Of a stretch of 64,000 nt of DNA, positions 1 to 8,649 are shown piece after piece; the first letter of the stretch is position 1; the number at the start of each line of letters is the position of its first letter. Source of the DNA: Nocardia paucivorans NBRC 100373 (GTDB lineage Bacteria; Actinomycetota; Actinomycetes; Mycobacteriales; Mycobacteriaceae); the NCBI RefSeq assembly GCF_000308675.1, contig NZ_BAGE01000060.1, forward strand, positions 62,001-126,000. The letters run 5' to 3'. The notes under the pieces are model-generated. The model was not told where the DNA came from and did no database searches. It saw only the letters and a program-made list of their open reading frames with translations. Position numbers and translations under genes: made by a program.

Positions 1-48
1 CCGCTGTCACTGCTGGCGACCCACCCCATCGAACTGGAACGCAACTGA
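1..48 (+). CDS. C-terminal end of an unidentified protein (partial)
   Basis: Frame 1 is open from the window edge and ends PLSLLATHPIELERN followed by TGA at 46-48. The fragment is too short to name a family. It converges on the minus-strand gene ending at 99, and the 50-bp gap between them is what one expects at the end of a real gene. It could also be a chance open frame. Confidence 0.35.
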   Translation, partial: PLSLLATHPIELERN

Positions 49-98
49 CCATTCCGCGCGAAAGTCCACCGTCTCGGCGAGAGAGCCGACATGTGGGC

Positions 99-452
99 TC
101 AGCCGCGCCGAAACGCACGCAGCAGCGCGGATAATCGACCCCACCGCGACGGCTCGTGCGGCGACCACGGGATGGCGGTATCGCGGGCGAAGCGGATGGC
201 ATCGGCTGTAACACCGGTTTTCGGCCGATGTCGTGCCCATTCGACGAAACGGTCCAGGAAATCCGGGCCCGCCGCGTGTGCGAGCGTGGGATGGTGCGCG
301 GCGATTTCGCGGGCACGTTTGCGCAGCAGCACCTCCGCGGCGGCGGCGACGGCAGCCCGATCGAAACCCGGCGGAACCGGGTCTCCCCTGACCAGGGCGC
401 GCACCAACGCCGCTTGTTGTTCCCGCAACCGCGCCGCCTCCGGCCCGGTCAT
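99..452 (-). CDS. Small MNIO partner protein (SCO6045 C-terminal-like)
   Basis: 117-residue protein, soluble and mostly helical by composition, beginning MTGPEAARLREQQAALVRAL. Its ATG overlaps the stop codon of the upstream DUF692 gene as ATGA, which implies translational coupling. The central part (RKRAREIAAHHPTLAHAAG, then FLDRFVEWARHRP) resembles the small domain that I remember as fused behind, or encoded beside, DUF692 enzymes in Streptomyces (SCO6045-like C-terminal domain). Partner proteins of MNIO enzymes generally bind the leader or core of the peptide substrate, so substrate delivery is the likely role. Family assignment is from memory; coupling to the enzyme is visible in the sequence. 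Confidence 0.7.
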   Translation of the reverse strand: MTGPEAARLREQQAALVRALVRGDPVPPGFDRAAVAAAAEVLLRKRAREIAAHHPTLAHAAGPDFLDRFVEWARHRPKTGVTADAIRFARDTAIPWSPHEPSRWGRLSALLRAFRRG

Positions 453-1312
453 CGCATCCCGGCCCGGGCGTGAGTGGTGATCGGGGCCCGGCCCGCGGCG
501 GCGGCGATGGCATCCAATTCGTCCAACAGCTCGGCGGCGGGCGGATAGTCGCCGTCCCGTTCGAGCATCAGCGGCACCGGACGGTCGGTGACGTACTCGG
601 CGACGAGGGCCAATACCTCGGTCGGAACGGGATGACGGTGGGTGTCGTGATAGCGACCGGCGACCTCTTCGCCGCCCGCGACGTGGCAATAGGCGACCCG
701 CTCGGCCGGTAGGCGAAACAGTTCGGCCATCGGGTCCCGGCCTCGGTTGCGGGCATTGGCGTAGACATTGGCGATATCGACGAGCAGATACACACCGGTG
801 CGGTCGACGAGTTCGGCGAGAAATTCCGCCTCGGTGTACCGGTCGTCGGGCCAGTCGAACAATGCCGCGATGTTCTCCACCGCCAGCGGCACGTCGAGCG
901 CTTCCTGCGTACGGGTGATATTCGTGGTCAACGCGTCCAACGCGGTATCGGTCCGCGGAACCGGCAGCAGATGCCCGGCTTCGATACCGCTTGCCCGAAC
1001 GAAGGCCACATGTTCGCTGGCCAGGGGCGCGCCGAGGGCGTCCGCGCAGGCCGCCAGATGCGCGACCCGTCGTTCGTCCACGGGCTCGGCGCCACCGAGT
1101 GAGAGCGAGACACCGTGCGCAACGACAATCGTGCCATTGCCGCGCAGGTGCTCGAGCTCGTCCGGAACCCGCACCGTGGCGGCTCGTCCGACCGCCGGGA
1201 GCGACTCCGCGATGACCTCGCAGAAGCCGAGCCCGTCCAACCGGGCGATCAGCCCGCAGATCGGTGGTCGCCAGCCGATACCGAGCGCGCCCTCGGGAAG
1301 TGGTCCGGACAC
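449..1312 (-). CDS. DUF692 multinuclear non-heme iron oxidase (MNIO)
   Basis: 287 residues, the usual DUF692 length, with a TIM-barrel pattern of conserved metal ligands: HGVSLSLGG, LASEHVAFVR, LAVENIAALF, LLVDIANVYANARN, AYCHVAGG, DTHRHPVP and LERDGDYPP. Family members (MbnB, TglH, ChrH and BufB relatives) use two or three irons to oxidise cysteine residues of ribosomal peptides into oxazolone/thioamide, thiooxazole or related groups. Start is GTG at 1312, four bases after the upstream membrane-protein stop, and the stop overlaps the next ATG, so the three genes form one tight operon. The natural substrate is inferred to be the Cys-rich tail of the upstream product. Confidence 0.85.
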   Translation of the reverse strand: MSGPLPEGALGIGWRPPICGLIARLDGLGFCEVIAESLPAVGRAATVRVPDELEHLRGNGTIVVAHGVSLSLGGAEPVDERRVAHLAACADALGAPLASEHVAFVRASGIEAGHLLPVPRTDTALDALTTNITRTQEALDVPLAVENIAALFDWPDDRYTEAEFLAELVDRTGVYLLVDIANVYANARNRGRDPMAELFRLPAERVAYCHVAGGEEVAGRYHDTHRHPVPTEVLALVAEYVTDRPVPLMLERDGDYPPAAELLDELDAIAAAAGRAPITTHARAGMR

Positions 1313-1315
1313 CGG

Positions 1316-2224
1316 TCAGCCACCGCAGCCACCGCAGCCACCGCAACCGCTGCAGCCGCTGTCACCACCGCCGCCGTCACCACCGCCCCCGCCGTCACCA
1401 CCGCTCCCGTCGGCCTGGGGAGCCGATATCGACTTCGACAGCCCTGGATCGAGCACCATCAGCGCGGCGGCGCCGTACAGCGCGGCCGCCGCAGCGGCGG
1501 CCGCCGGGCCGTATGTGGTGTAGGAGGGCGTATGCGACGGCCGCAGATGCCGATTGTCGAGGGTCGCGCGTTCTCGGGCGACCCGACCCATCGGGGTGAC
1601 CCGCACCGGGGCCACTATCTGCCACCAGACGAGGGTCAGCAGCACCAGGACGATTCCGAGGAAGAACACCGAATTGCCGTTGATCAGGCCCGCTATGAAT
1701 CGAACCGCGCCCAGCAGGCCGAGGATCACCACCGGCATACCGGCGTCGCGTAGAGTGCGCCGCAGCTCGTTCCCACCCAGGTAGCCGCGCCGGACGAGGT
1801 CGGCATGCAGCTCCGCCAACGCACCGTGCACCGACCGGGTGATGGCGGCGACCGACCGTGTGCGGCGACCGATCTGTTCACGCACGGCCAGGGTGAACGG
1901 ATCGAGCCCGGCCGGTTCGCGGTCGGCGGCGTCGGGTGCCGCGGCGCCGGTGGAATCGACGAGGTCGTAGCTGCGCAGCAGGGCGATCGCCGCCATCACC
2001 GCGCGTTCGTCACCGAACAGCATGCCCAGCTCGGGGGCGGTCAGCTGTTCGGCGGGCGGTTCCACCGGAGCACGCGTCGCATTCCAGCGCAATCGGAATC
2101 CGATGGCGACGGCCAACAGAGCCATGGGTACATATACCCAGAGAAAAGCCGAACCGGAGATTCCCCAGGTTTCGCCCGCCAGGTACACCTGGGGGTATAC
2201 GGCCGCCCGGTCGATACTGTCCAT
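1316..2224 (-). CDS. TIGR04222-type membrane protein with Gly/Cys-rich tail
   Basis: 302 residues. ATG at 2224 is chosen because GGGAGG lies just upstream; longer versions have no ribosome site. Predicted segments: one membrane helix near residues 25-45, a cytoplasmic middle, a helix pair near 185-230 (VVILGLLGAVRFIAGLINGN, then FFLGIVLVLLTLVWW) and an Ala-rich hydrophobic stretch before the C-terminus. The tail is Gly/Asp/Ser-rich and ends GCSGCGGCGGCGG, with four Cys spaced every third residue. The body fits the actinobacterial TIGR04222 family, which I remember as having such tails. First gene of the MNIO operon; the tail is a candidate target for cysteine modification. Confidence 0.75.
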   Translation of the reverse strand: MDSIDRAAVYPQVYLAGETWGISGSAFLWVYVPMALLAVAIGFRLRWNATRAPVEPPAEQLTAPELGMLFGDERAVMAAIALLRSYDLVDSTGAAAPDAADREPAGLDPFTLAVREQIGRRTRSVAAITRSVHGALAELHADLVRRGYLGGNELRRTLRDAGMPVVILGLLGAVRFIAGLINGNSVFFLGIVLVLLTLVWWQIVAPVRVTPMGRVARERATLDNRHLRPSHTPSYTTYGPAAAAAAAALYGAAALMVLDPGLSKSISAPQADGSGGDGGGGGDGGGGDSGCSGCGGCGGCGG

Positions 2225-2332
2225 CCCGCCTCCCGGCCCCGCGCCAGTGATCCTTCCAGTATCGGGCCGGATCTTCGAGCACGCCATGGTGTTTCGGCGA
2301 CCGATCCGTAACCGCCACCTGGCATCCTGGAG

Positions 2333-2713
2333 GTGATGAAGCCTTTCCAGGCCAATCCGGCGCCCGCGCACGGGACGGCAAGCCGCGAACTGCTGAGATT
2401 CACCCTCGGCCGGTATGAGATCGTGCTGCGGCAGACCCGCATCCACCCTGGCGGCAGCAGCGGATGGCATTACCACGACGGCACACTGTTCGTACTGGTG
2501 ACAAAGGGCACCCTGGACCATCCGGGCCTCCACGCGCATCCGGTTTATCGACGAGGGCGCGTCTTCCGTGAGCCGAGCGGGCCGAAGTACCCGCATATCG
2601 CCCGCAACCGCGGCACCGAGACCCTGGGGTTGCTGGTGTGCTATCTCAACCCGGCGGGCAGTCCGCTCTCGCGCGCCATCGTTCCGCCGAACGAGTCGGC
2701 CGAACGGCCCTGA
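2333..2713 (+). CDS. Small cupin-domain protein
   Basis: 126 residues with a single cupin fold. The first motif is visible as GSSGWHYHDGTLFVLVTKG, with the HxH metal ligands, and the second half holds GPKYPHIARNRGTETLGLLV. The reaction is unknown; single-domain cupins of this kind often bind a metal and a small organic ligand. GTG at 2333 and ATG at 2336 are both possible; GGAGG at 2329-2333 is unusually close to either, so the start is uncertain. It is divergent from the MNIO operon, so the 2224-2333 gap should hold both promoters. Confidence 0.7.
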   Translation: MMKPFQANPAPAHGTASRELLRFTLGRYEIVLRQTRIHPGGSSGWHYHDGTLFVLVTKGTLDHPGLHAHPVYRRGRVFREPSGPKYPHIARNRGTETLGLLVCYLNPAGSPLSRAIVPPNESAERP

Positions 2714-2738
2714 TCACCGAATATCGGTGTGACGAGGT

Positions 2739-3179
2739 TCAGGAAGCGGGCCGGCAGGTATCGCGCAACGAACACGCCCCACAGGATTGCCCGCAGCCGC
2801 CGACCGGGGCCGGCGGGGCGATGGCCTCGGCCGCTCGGGCACCCGCGTCGGCACCGATACCCAGGGCGTACAACGCGAGGACCCCGACCCCGAGGGCGAT
2901 CGGTAGTCCGATGAGACCGTCCACCGCGTTCACCACCACAGCGCCCGCGCCCAGTAGTGTCGCGGCACCGATCGTGGTGGGGGCGGCAATACGATTCGCG
3001 GCCCGGAAGGCGGCCTCGTCGCGAAGCGCCGCCTCGGTGTGCACACCGAAGAAACGGTTCGGCCGCAGTCGACCGGTCAGCCCGAGCACACCCGTCACCA
3101 GGGCCGATAGGGCCAGGACGAAGAGGATGAGGGCCACGACGAACACCGGGTGAGCGTATCGCAGGCAATTCGCGGCCAC
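2739..3179 (-). CDS. SdpI-like membrane protein with Cys-rich tail
   Basis: 146 residues, GTG start. Three hydrophobic helices: VFVVALILFVLALSALVTGV, a second around ATLLGAGAVVVNAVDGLIG and a third around ALGVGVLALYALGIG. Between the first two is the SdpI/YhfL signature-like stretch NRFFGVHTEAALRDEAAFRA followed by ANR. SdpI proteins give immunity to the SdpC toxin in Bacillus; actinobacterial relatives are uncharacterised. The C-terminus is unusual: GGCGQSCGACSLRDTC carries four cysteines and could bind a metal or be modified. It converges with the cupin gene. Confidence 0.65.
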   Translation of the reverse strand: MAANCLRYAHPVFVVALILFVLALSALVTGVLGLTGRLRPNRFFGVHTEAALRDEAAFRAANRIAAPTTIGAATLLGAGAVVVNAVDGLIGLPIALGVGVLALYALGIGADAGARAAEAIAPPAPVGGCGQSCGACSLRDTCRPAS

Positions 3180-3362
3180 GCGGCCGACCTGCCCGACGAG
3201 CAGCGATGGAGACGCCGGTCACTCGGTCCGGAGGGGTTGGATCGCGGACGGCGGGCCGGTCCGGCGGACGGTGAAGTCACCCTTTTTGGGCTTGTCAAGG
3301 CCCACGTCTTACGCTGTTCGACGACGTGATATCTCCGGATCGGCAGCAGAGAAGGCAGGACC

Positions 3363-6248
3363 GTGCAGGACACCCGTGCATCCGAGACCGCCGGGCAGGG
3401 CTCGGTGAGCAGTGACGACCGTGCCGTAGAGGTACCCGCGCACCGGTATACCGTCGAACTCGCCGGTCGAATCGAGAGTGAATGGCAGCGGTACTGGAGC
3501 GAACACGGAACCTTCCACGCGCCGAATCCCACCGGTCCGCTGGCCGGACCGACCCCCCGGGACAAGCTGTTCGTGCAGGACATGTTCCCGTATCCGTCCG
3601 GTGCCGGACTGCACGTCGGGCACCCTCTGGGCTATATCGCCACCGACGTCTACGCCCGCTATCACCGCATGCACGGACGCAATGTGCTGCACGCGCTGGG
3701 CTATGACGCCTTCGGTCTGCCCGCCGAACAGTACGCGGTGCAGACAGGGGCGCATCCGCGTGATACCACCGCGGCCAATATCGCCACCATGCAGCGGCAG
3801 CTGGACCGGCTGGGTCTGGGTCACGATCCGCGTCGCTCGTTCTCGACCACCGATCCCGAGTACTTCAAGTGGACGCAGTGGATCTTCCTGCGTATCTACA
3901 ACGCCTGGTACGACCAGGAGGCCGACCGGGCTCGTCCCATCTCCGAGCTGGAAGAACAGTTCGCCTCCGGTGCCCGTCCCGCACCGGACGGCAAGGACTG
4001 GGCGAGTATGTCGGAGGCGGAACGTCGCGCGGTGATCGACTCCTACCGCCTGGTGTATCAGGCCGATTCGCTGGTCAACTGGTGTCCGGGACTGGGCACG
4101 GTGCTGTCCAACGAGGAGGTCACCGCCGACGGCCGGAGTGAACGCGGCAACTTCCCGGTGTTCCGCAAGCGCCTGAACCAGTGGATGATGCGCATCACCG
4201 CCTATGCCGACCGATTGATCGACGATCTCGATCGGGTGGACTGGCCGGAGAACGTCAAAACCATGCAGCGCAACTGGATCGGGCGCTCGCGCGGCGCCCG
4301 GGTGCGCTTCGCCACCGACGCCGGCGAGGTGGAGGTGTTCACCACCCGACCGGACACCCTCTTCGGCGCCACCTACCTGGTGCTGGCCCCGGAACACGAT
4401 CTGGTCGACGAGCTGACCGCCGCCGCCTGGCCGGACGAGGTCGACAGTCGGTGGACCGGCGCCGCCGCCACCCCCGCCGAGGCCGTGACGGCATACCGCA
4501 AGTCCATTGCCGCCAAATCGGATCTGGAGCGGCAGGAGAACAAGGAGAAGACCGGCGTCTTCCTGGGTAGTTATGCCACCAACCCGGTGAACGGCGCCCG
4601 GATTCCGATCTTTATCGCCGACTATGTGCTCATCGGCTACGGCACCGGCGCGATCATGGCCGTCCCGGGACAGGATCAGCGGGACTGGGATTTCGCGAGT
4701 GCCTTCGGACTGCCGATCATCCGCACGGTCCAGCCGCCCGAGGACTTCGACGGCGAGGCCTATACGGGCGACGGCCCGGCGATCAACTCCGACTACCTCG
4801 ACGGTCTTTCCGTCGACGAGGCCAAGGCAACGGTGATCGCCCGCCTGGAGTCCGAGGGACACGGCGAGGGCACGGTCCAGTACAAACTGCGCGACTGGCT
4901 GTTCGCCCGGCAGCGGTACTGGGGGGAGCCGTTCCCGATCGTCTACGACGCCGACGGGGCGCCGCACGCCCTGCCCGAGTCGATGCTGCCGGTGGAACTG
5001 CCGGAGATGGACGACTTCGCCCCGGTGACCTTCGACCCGGACGACGCCGATTCCGAACCGTCTCCGCCACTGGCCAAGGCCACCGACTGGGTGGAGGTGG
5101 AACTGGATCTGGGCGATGGGCCCAAGATCTACCGCCGCGATACCAATGTCATGCCCCAGTGGGCGGGTAGTTCCTGGTACCAGCTGCGCTACGCCGATCC
5201 CACCAACCCCGACACATTCTGCGCGAAGGAGAACGAGAGCTACTGGTTGGGCCCGCGCCCGGCCGAGCACGGCCCCGACGACCCGGGCGGTGTCGACCTG
5301 TATGTCGGCGGTGTCGAACACGCCGTCCTGCATCTGCTGTATGCCCGGTTCTGGCAGAAGGTGCTCTACGACCTGGGCGATGTGAGCAGCAGCGAACCGT
5401 ATCGGCGGCTGTTCAACCAGGGCTATATCCAGGCCTATGCCTACACCGACGCGCGCGGGGCGTATGTCCCGGCCGCCGAGGTCGTCGAGCGGGACGGCGC
5501 GTTCTACTGGACCGACCCGTCCGGCACCGAGATCGAGGTGCACCAGGAGTACGGCAAGATCGGCAAATCGCTGAAGAACGCCATCTCCCCCGACGAGATC
5601 TACGACCGGTACGGCGCCGACACCTTCCGCTTCTACGAGATGTCGATGGGTCCGCTGGACACCTCCCGCGCATGGTCAACCAAGGACGTCGTGGGCGCGC
5701 ACCGCTTCCTGCAGCGGGTGTGGCGGCTGGCGATCGATGAGGAGACGGGGGCGGTGCGGGTCACCGAGGACACCCCCGGCCAGGAAACCCTGCGGCTGTT
5801 GCACCGGACCATCGCGGGGGTCGACGAGGACCTGGCGGCCATGCGCAACAACACCGCGGGCGCCAAACTGATCGAGCTCACCAACCACCTCACCAAGACC
5901 TACCCGGACGGCGCGCCGCGCTCGGCCGTGGAACCGTTGATCCTGATGCTGGCCCCGCTGGCCCCCCATATCGCCGAAGAACTGTGGGCCCGGCTGGGAC
6001 ACACCACATCGCTGGCCCACGGTCCGTTCCCGGTGGCCGATCCGGCGCTGCTGGTGGAGGAGACGGTGGAGTACCCGATCCAGGTGAACGGCAAGGTCCG
6101 AAGCCGGATCCAGGTGCACCCCGAGGCCGATCGGGCCGCCATCGAGGCCGCCGCGCTGGCCGATGAGAAGATCGTCGCGCTGCTCAACGGCGCCACCCCA
6201 CGCAAACTGATCGTGGTACCGGGCCGACTGGTCAATATCGTCGCCTGA
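3363..6248 (+). CDS. leuS: Leucyl-tRNA synthetase
   Basis: 961 residues, cytoplasmic class I aminoacyl-tRNA synthetase that charges tRNA-Leu. The ATP-binding HIGH motif appears as HVGH (residues 84-87) in PYPSGAGLHVGHPLGY; the KMSKS loop is KIGKS near residue 733 (YGKIGKSLKN). The CP1 editing insertion lies between them, and an anticodon-binding helical domain and C-terminal domain (YPIQVNGKVRSRIQV) follow. Start is GTG at 3363 with AGAGAAGGCAGG upstream. It corresponds to Rv0041 in M. tuberculosis and anchors the backbone synteny. A perfect hairpin at 6295-6334 follows it. Confidence 0.98.
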   Translation: MQDTRASETAGQGSVSSDDRAVEVPAHRYTVELAGRIESEWQRYWSEHGTFHAPNPTGPLAGPTPRDKLFVQDMFPYPSGAGLHVGHPLGYIATDVYARYHRMHGRNVLHALGYDAFGLPAEQYAVQTGAHPRDTTAANIATMQRQLDRLGLGHDPRRSFSTTDPEYFKWTQWIFLRIYNAWYDQEADRARPISELEEQFASGARPAPDGKDWASMSEAERRAVIDSYRLVYQADSLVNWCPGLGTVLSNEEVTADGRSERGNFPVFRKRLNQWMMRITAYADRLIDDLDRVDWPENVKTMQRNWIGRSRGARVRFATDAGEVEVFTTRPDTLFGATYLVLAPEHDLVDELTAAAWPDEVDSRWTGAAATPAEAVTAYRKSIAAKSDLERQENKEKTGVFLGSYATNPVNGARIPIFIADYVLIGYGTGAIMAVPGQDQRDWDFASAFGLPIIRTVQPPEDFDGEAYTGDGPAINSDYLDGLSVDEAKATVIARLESEGHGEGTVQYKLRDWLFARQRYWGEPFPIVYDADGAPHALPESMLPVELPEMDDFAPVTFDPDDADSEPSPPLAKATDWVEVELDLGDGPKIYRRDTNVMPQWAGSSWYQLRYADPTNPDTFCAKENESYWLGPRPAEHGPDDPGGVDLYVGGVEHAVLHLLYARFWQKVLYDLGDVSSSEPYRRLFNQGYIQAYAYTDARGAYVPAAEVVERDGAFYWTDPSGTEIEVHQEYGKIGKSLKNAISPDEIYDRYGADTFRFYEMSMGPLDTSRAWSTKDVVGAHRFLQRVWRLAIDEETGAVRVTEDTPGQETLRLLHRTIAGVDEDLAAMRNNTAGAKLIELTNHLTKTYPDGAPRSAVEPLILMLAPLAPHIAEELWARLGHTTSLAHGPFPVADPALLVEETVEYPIQVNGKVRSRIQVHPEADRAAIEAAALADEKIVALLNGATPRKLIVVPGRLVNIVA

Positions 6249-6294
6249 GTGGGATCGACCGACCGGAGAGGCAACGCAGTGTAACTCTGCAGGA

Positions 6295-6334
6295 CGCCCC
6301 ACTCGAGCAGATCGAACACGGCCCGAGTGGGGCG
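6295..6334 (+). terminator. Hairpin after leuS, convergent with SDR gene
   Basis: CGCCCCACTCG (6295-6305) pairs perfectly with CGAGTGGGGCG (6324-6334) over an 18-base loop. There is no T-run. It sits in the convergent gap between leuS and the SDR gene and probably serves both transcripts. Confidence 0.6.
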
Positions 6335-6362
6335 CGGCGGAGCAGCGCGGCGCGGCCGGGGG

Positions 6363-7067
6363 TCAGTAGGGTCGGAGGACGATCTCGGTGGGATGCCCAT
6401 CGCGTGGGGTGTCGATGGCATTGCGGATGGCACGGGCGACGGTCTCCGCGGTCAAGAACTCCCCGGCGCGGTATTCCCGCCCTTCGCCGGCCACGATGGC
6501 GCGCTGCATATCGGTGTCGATCCGTCCGGGGTGGATAGAGGTCACCCGGAGCTCGGGCTCTTCCAGCCGCAGGGCGTCGCCGAATGCGCGCAACCCGAAT
6601 TTGCTGGCCGCGTAGGAGGCCCAGCCGGCATTGGCACGCAGCCCGGCTCCGGAGTTCACCAGCACCACGTGTCCACCCGCGGCGCGCAGCGCGGGCAGCA
6701 GCAATCGGGTCAGCTCGACCACCGCGACGAGGTTGGCCTCCAAGGTGTCGCGCCACTGCCGCACCGAGCTCTCGGCAATGGTCCCCAGGTCGGCGATCCC
6801 CGCATTGTGGACCAGCACATCCAGTCGCTCGATCGGTGCCACGGCCGCGGCGACGGCCGAATAGTCGGTCAGGTTCACCGGCCATCCGGTGGCATCGGGC
6901 AGTTCGTCGAGGATCGCGGTCAGGGCCTCGGCGGTGCGGGCGCCCAGGAGCAGGGTGTGGTCGGGGGCGAGTTCCCGGGCGACGGCGGCGCCGAGGCCCC
7001 GACTCGCTCCCGTGATCAGCGCCACCGGTCGCTGTGCTGCCATACCGTCCGAAGTCTTCTCCGCCAT
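6363..7067 (-). CDS. Short-chain dehydrogenase/reductase
   Basis: 234 residues from the ATG at 7067; ATG 7043 (MAAQRPVALITGASRG) is a possible shorter start and no ribosome site is decisive. Classical SDR features: the TGASRGLG cofactor loop near the N-terminus, NAG (DVLVHNAGIAD), active-site Ser in LVNSGAG and YAASK for the catalytic Tyr and Lys. The usual reaction is NAD(P)(H)-dependent oxidoreduction of an alcohol or ketone; the substrate cannot be read from sequence. Divergent from the glucosylglycerate hydrolase gene. Confidence 0.85.
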   Translation of the reverse strand: MAEKTSDGMAAQRPVALITGASRGLGAAVARELAPDHTLLLGARTAEALTAILDELPDATGWPVNLTDYSAVAAAVAPIERLDVLVHNAGIADLGTIAESSVRQWRDTLEANLVAVVELTRLLLPALRAAGGHVVLVNSGAGLRANAGWASYAASKFGLRAFGDALRLEEPELRVTSIHPGRIDTDMQRAIVAGEGREYRAGEFLTAETVARAIRNAIDTPRDGHPTEIVLRPY

Positions 7068-7198
7068 ACCAGGGACGGTAATCCACATCGGTTGCCGGCT
7101 CGCAATACAGCGCAATCGGCGGGAAACAACGTCCTGATAAAAGTCGACATCACAGCCTCGTCGCGGAGGAACCGACCGGTCGACCGCAGAATGTAGAA

Positions 7199-8539
7199 AT
7201 GGCGCATCCTGGTTTCACCCCCACGCAACTCGCCGCTCGCGCGGCCTACCTCCTGCGGGGTAACGACCTGGGCACCATGACCAGTGCGGCGCCCCGCCTG
7301 TACCCGCATATGTGGAGTTGGGACGCGGCGTTCGTGGCGGTGGGATTGGCCCCGTTGAGCGTGGAGCGGGCAGTCGTCGAACTCGACACCCTGCTGTCGG
7401 CACAGTGGAAGAACGGGATGATCCCGCACATCGTGTTCGCCAATGGGGTGGACGGATATTTCCCCGGTCCGGCCCGGTGGGAGTGCCGTAGATTGGCCGC
7501 CAATGCCCCGGACGGCCCGGACACGTCCGGAATAACCCAGCCACCGGTGCACGCCATCGCCGTCCAGCGCATTCTCGACCATTCCCGCCGACACGGCCGC
7601 AGTACCCGCGCGGTGGCCGAAGAGTTCCTGAACCGGCGGTGGTCGGATCTGATGCGCTGGCACCGCTGGCTGGCACATGCGCGCGATCCCAAGGAAAACG
7701 GCCGGATCACCCTGTACCACGGGTGGGAGTCGGGGATGGACAATTCGCCCCGGTGGGACCGCGCCTACCAGCAGGTGATACCCGGCCCGGATCTGCCCCC
7801 GTATCGGCGCGAGGACGTACTGGTCGTCTCCGATCCCTCCCAGCGACCCACCGACCGGGAATACGACCGTTATCTGTGGCTGGTGGAGCAGATGCGTCGG
7901 GCGTCCTACGACGACGGTCAGCTGGCCGCCACCATGAGCTTCGCCGTGGAGGACGTCTTCGTCACCGCCGTCTTCTCGCTCGCCTGCGAGGTGCTGGCCC
8001 AGATCGGAGAGGACTACCACCAGCCCAATTCCGATATCCGGGAGCTGTACGGCTGGGCGGACCGTTTTCGCGCCGGCGTCATCGCCACCACCGATCCCCG
8101 CACGGGAGCGGCTCGCGACTACGACACCCGGCTGAACCGCTGGATAACCACCGAGACGTTGGCCATGTTCGCCCCATTGCTGTGCGGCGGGCTGAGCCGG
8201 GGTGTCGAACGTAATCTGTTGCGGTTGTTCGAGGGCCCGCGGTTCTGCGGGCATCCCGATCTGCGGTACGCGCTACCGCCGTCGACCTCGCCGGTATCGA
8301 AGGATTTCCGTCCCCGAGAGTATTGGCGCGGACCGGTGTGGCCGGTGATGAGTTGGCTGTTCTCCTGGGTTTTCGCCCATCGTGGCTGGGCCGAGCGGGC
8401 ATTTCTGTTGCGGGCGGAGGCCCTGCGCCAGGCCGCCGACGGTAGTTTCGCCGAATACTACGAGCCGTTCACCGGGGAACCGCTGGGCAGTATGCAGCAG
8501 TCCTGGACGGCGGCCTCGGTACTGGACTGGCTGGGCTGA
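7199..8539 (+). CDS. Probable glucosylglycerate hydrolase (GH63-type)
   Basis: 446 residues, an (alpha/alpha)6-barrel glycosidase of the GH63 mannosylglycerate/glucosylglycerate hydrolase type. Visible family motifs: MWSWDAAFVAVGL, WKNGMIPHIVF, YHGWESGMDNSPRWD (substrate pocket), SYDDGQLA, FRPREYWRGPVWPVMSWL and FAEYYEPFTGEPLGSMQQSW. Mycobacterial GgH breaks glucosylglycerate, a solute stored under nitrogen limitation, into glucose and glycerate. No signal peptide, so cytoplasmic. Mannosylglycerate as substrate cannot be excluded. Confidence 0.8.
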   Translation: MAHPGFTPTQLAARAAYLLRGNDLGTMTSAAPRLYPHMWSWDAAFVAVGLAPLSVERAVVELDTLLSAQWKNGMIPHIVFANGVDGYFPGPARWECRRLAANAPDGPDTSGITQPPVHAIAVQRILDHSRRHGRSTRAVAEEFLNRRWSDLMRWHRWLAHARDPKENGRITLYHGWESGMDNSPRWDRAYQQVIPGPDLPPYRREDVLVVSDPSQRPTDREYDRYLWLVEQMRRASYDDGQLAATMSFAVEDVFVTAVFSLACEVLAQIGEDYHQPNSDIRELYGWADRFRAGVIATTDPRTGAARDYDTRLNRWITTETLAMFAPLLCGGLSRGVERNLLRLFEGPRFCGHPDLRYALPPSTSPVSKDFRPREYWRGPVWPVMSWLFSWVFAHRGWAERAFLLRAEALRQAADGSFAEYYEPFTGEPLGSMQQSWTAASVLDWLG

Positions 8540-8649
8540 GGTAACCGGCTCCGCGCCCGGTCGCCGCCGGCTCGCGGCGATCCGAGTGAAACCTCGGCGT
8601 TTCTTCGCTGTGTCCTTCCGGGTCGAATCATTACAAATGGCTATCGTCG

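Noticed and set aside
1316..1440. CGG/CCA trinucleotide-like repeat as a DNA repeat element
   Set aside because: It is the coding sequence of the Gly/Cys/Asp-rich tail, maintained in frame; listed as part of the protein.
3309..5543. 744-codon open frame antisense to leuS
   Set aside because: It mirrors the codon structure of leuS, has low-complexity composition and no family motif; a shadow of a high-GC gene.
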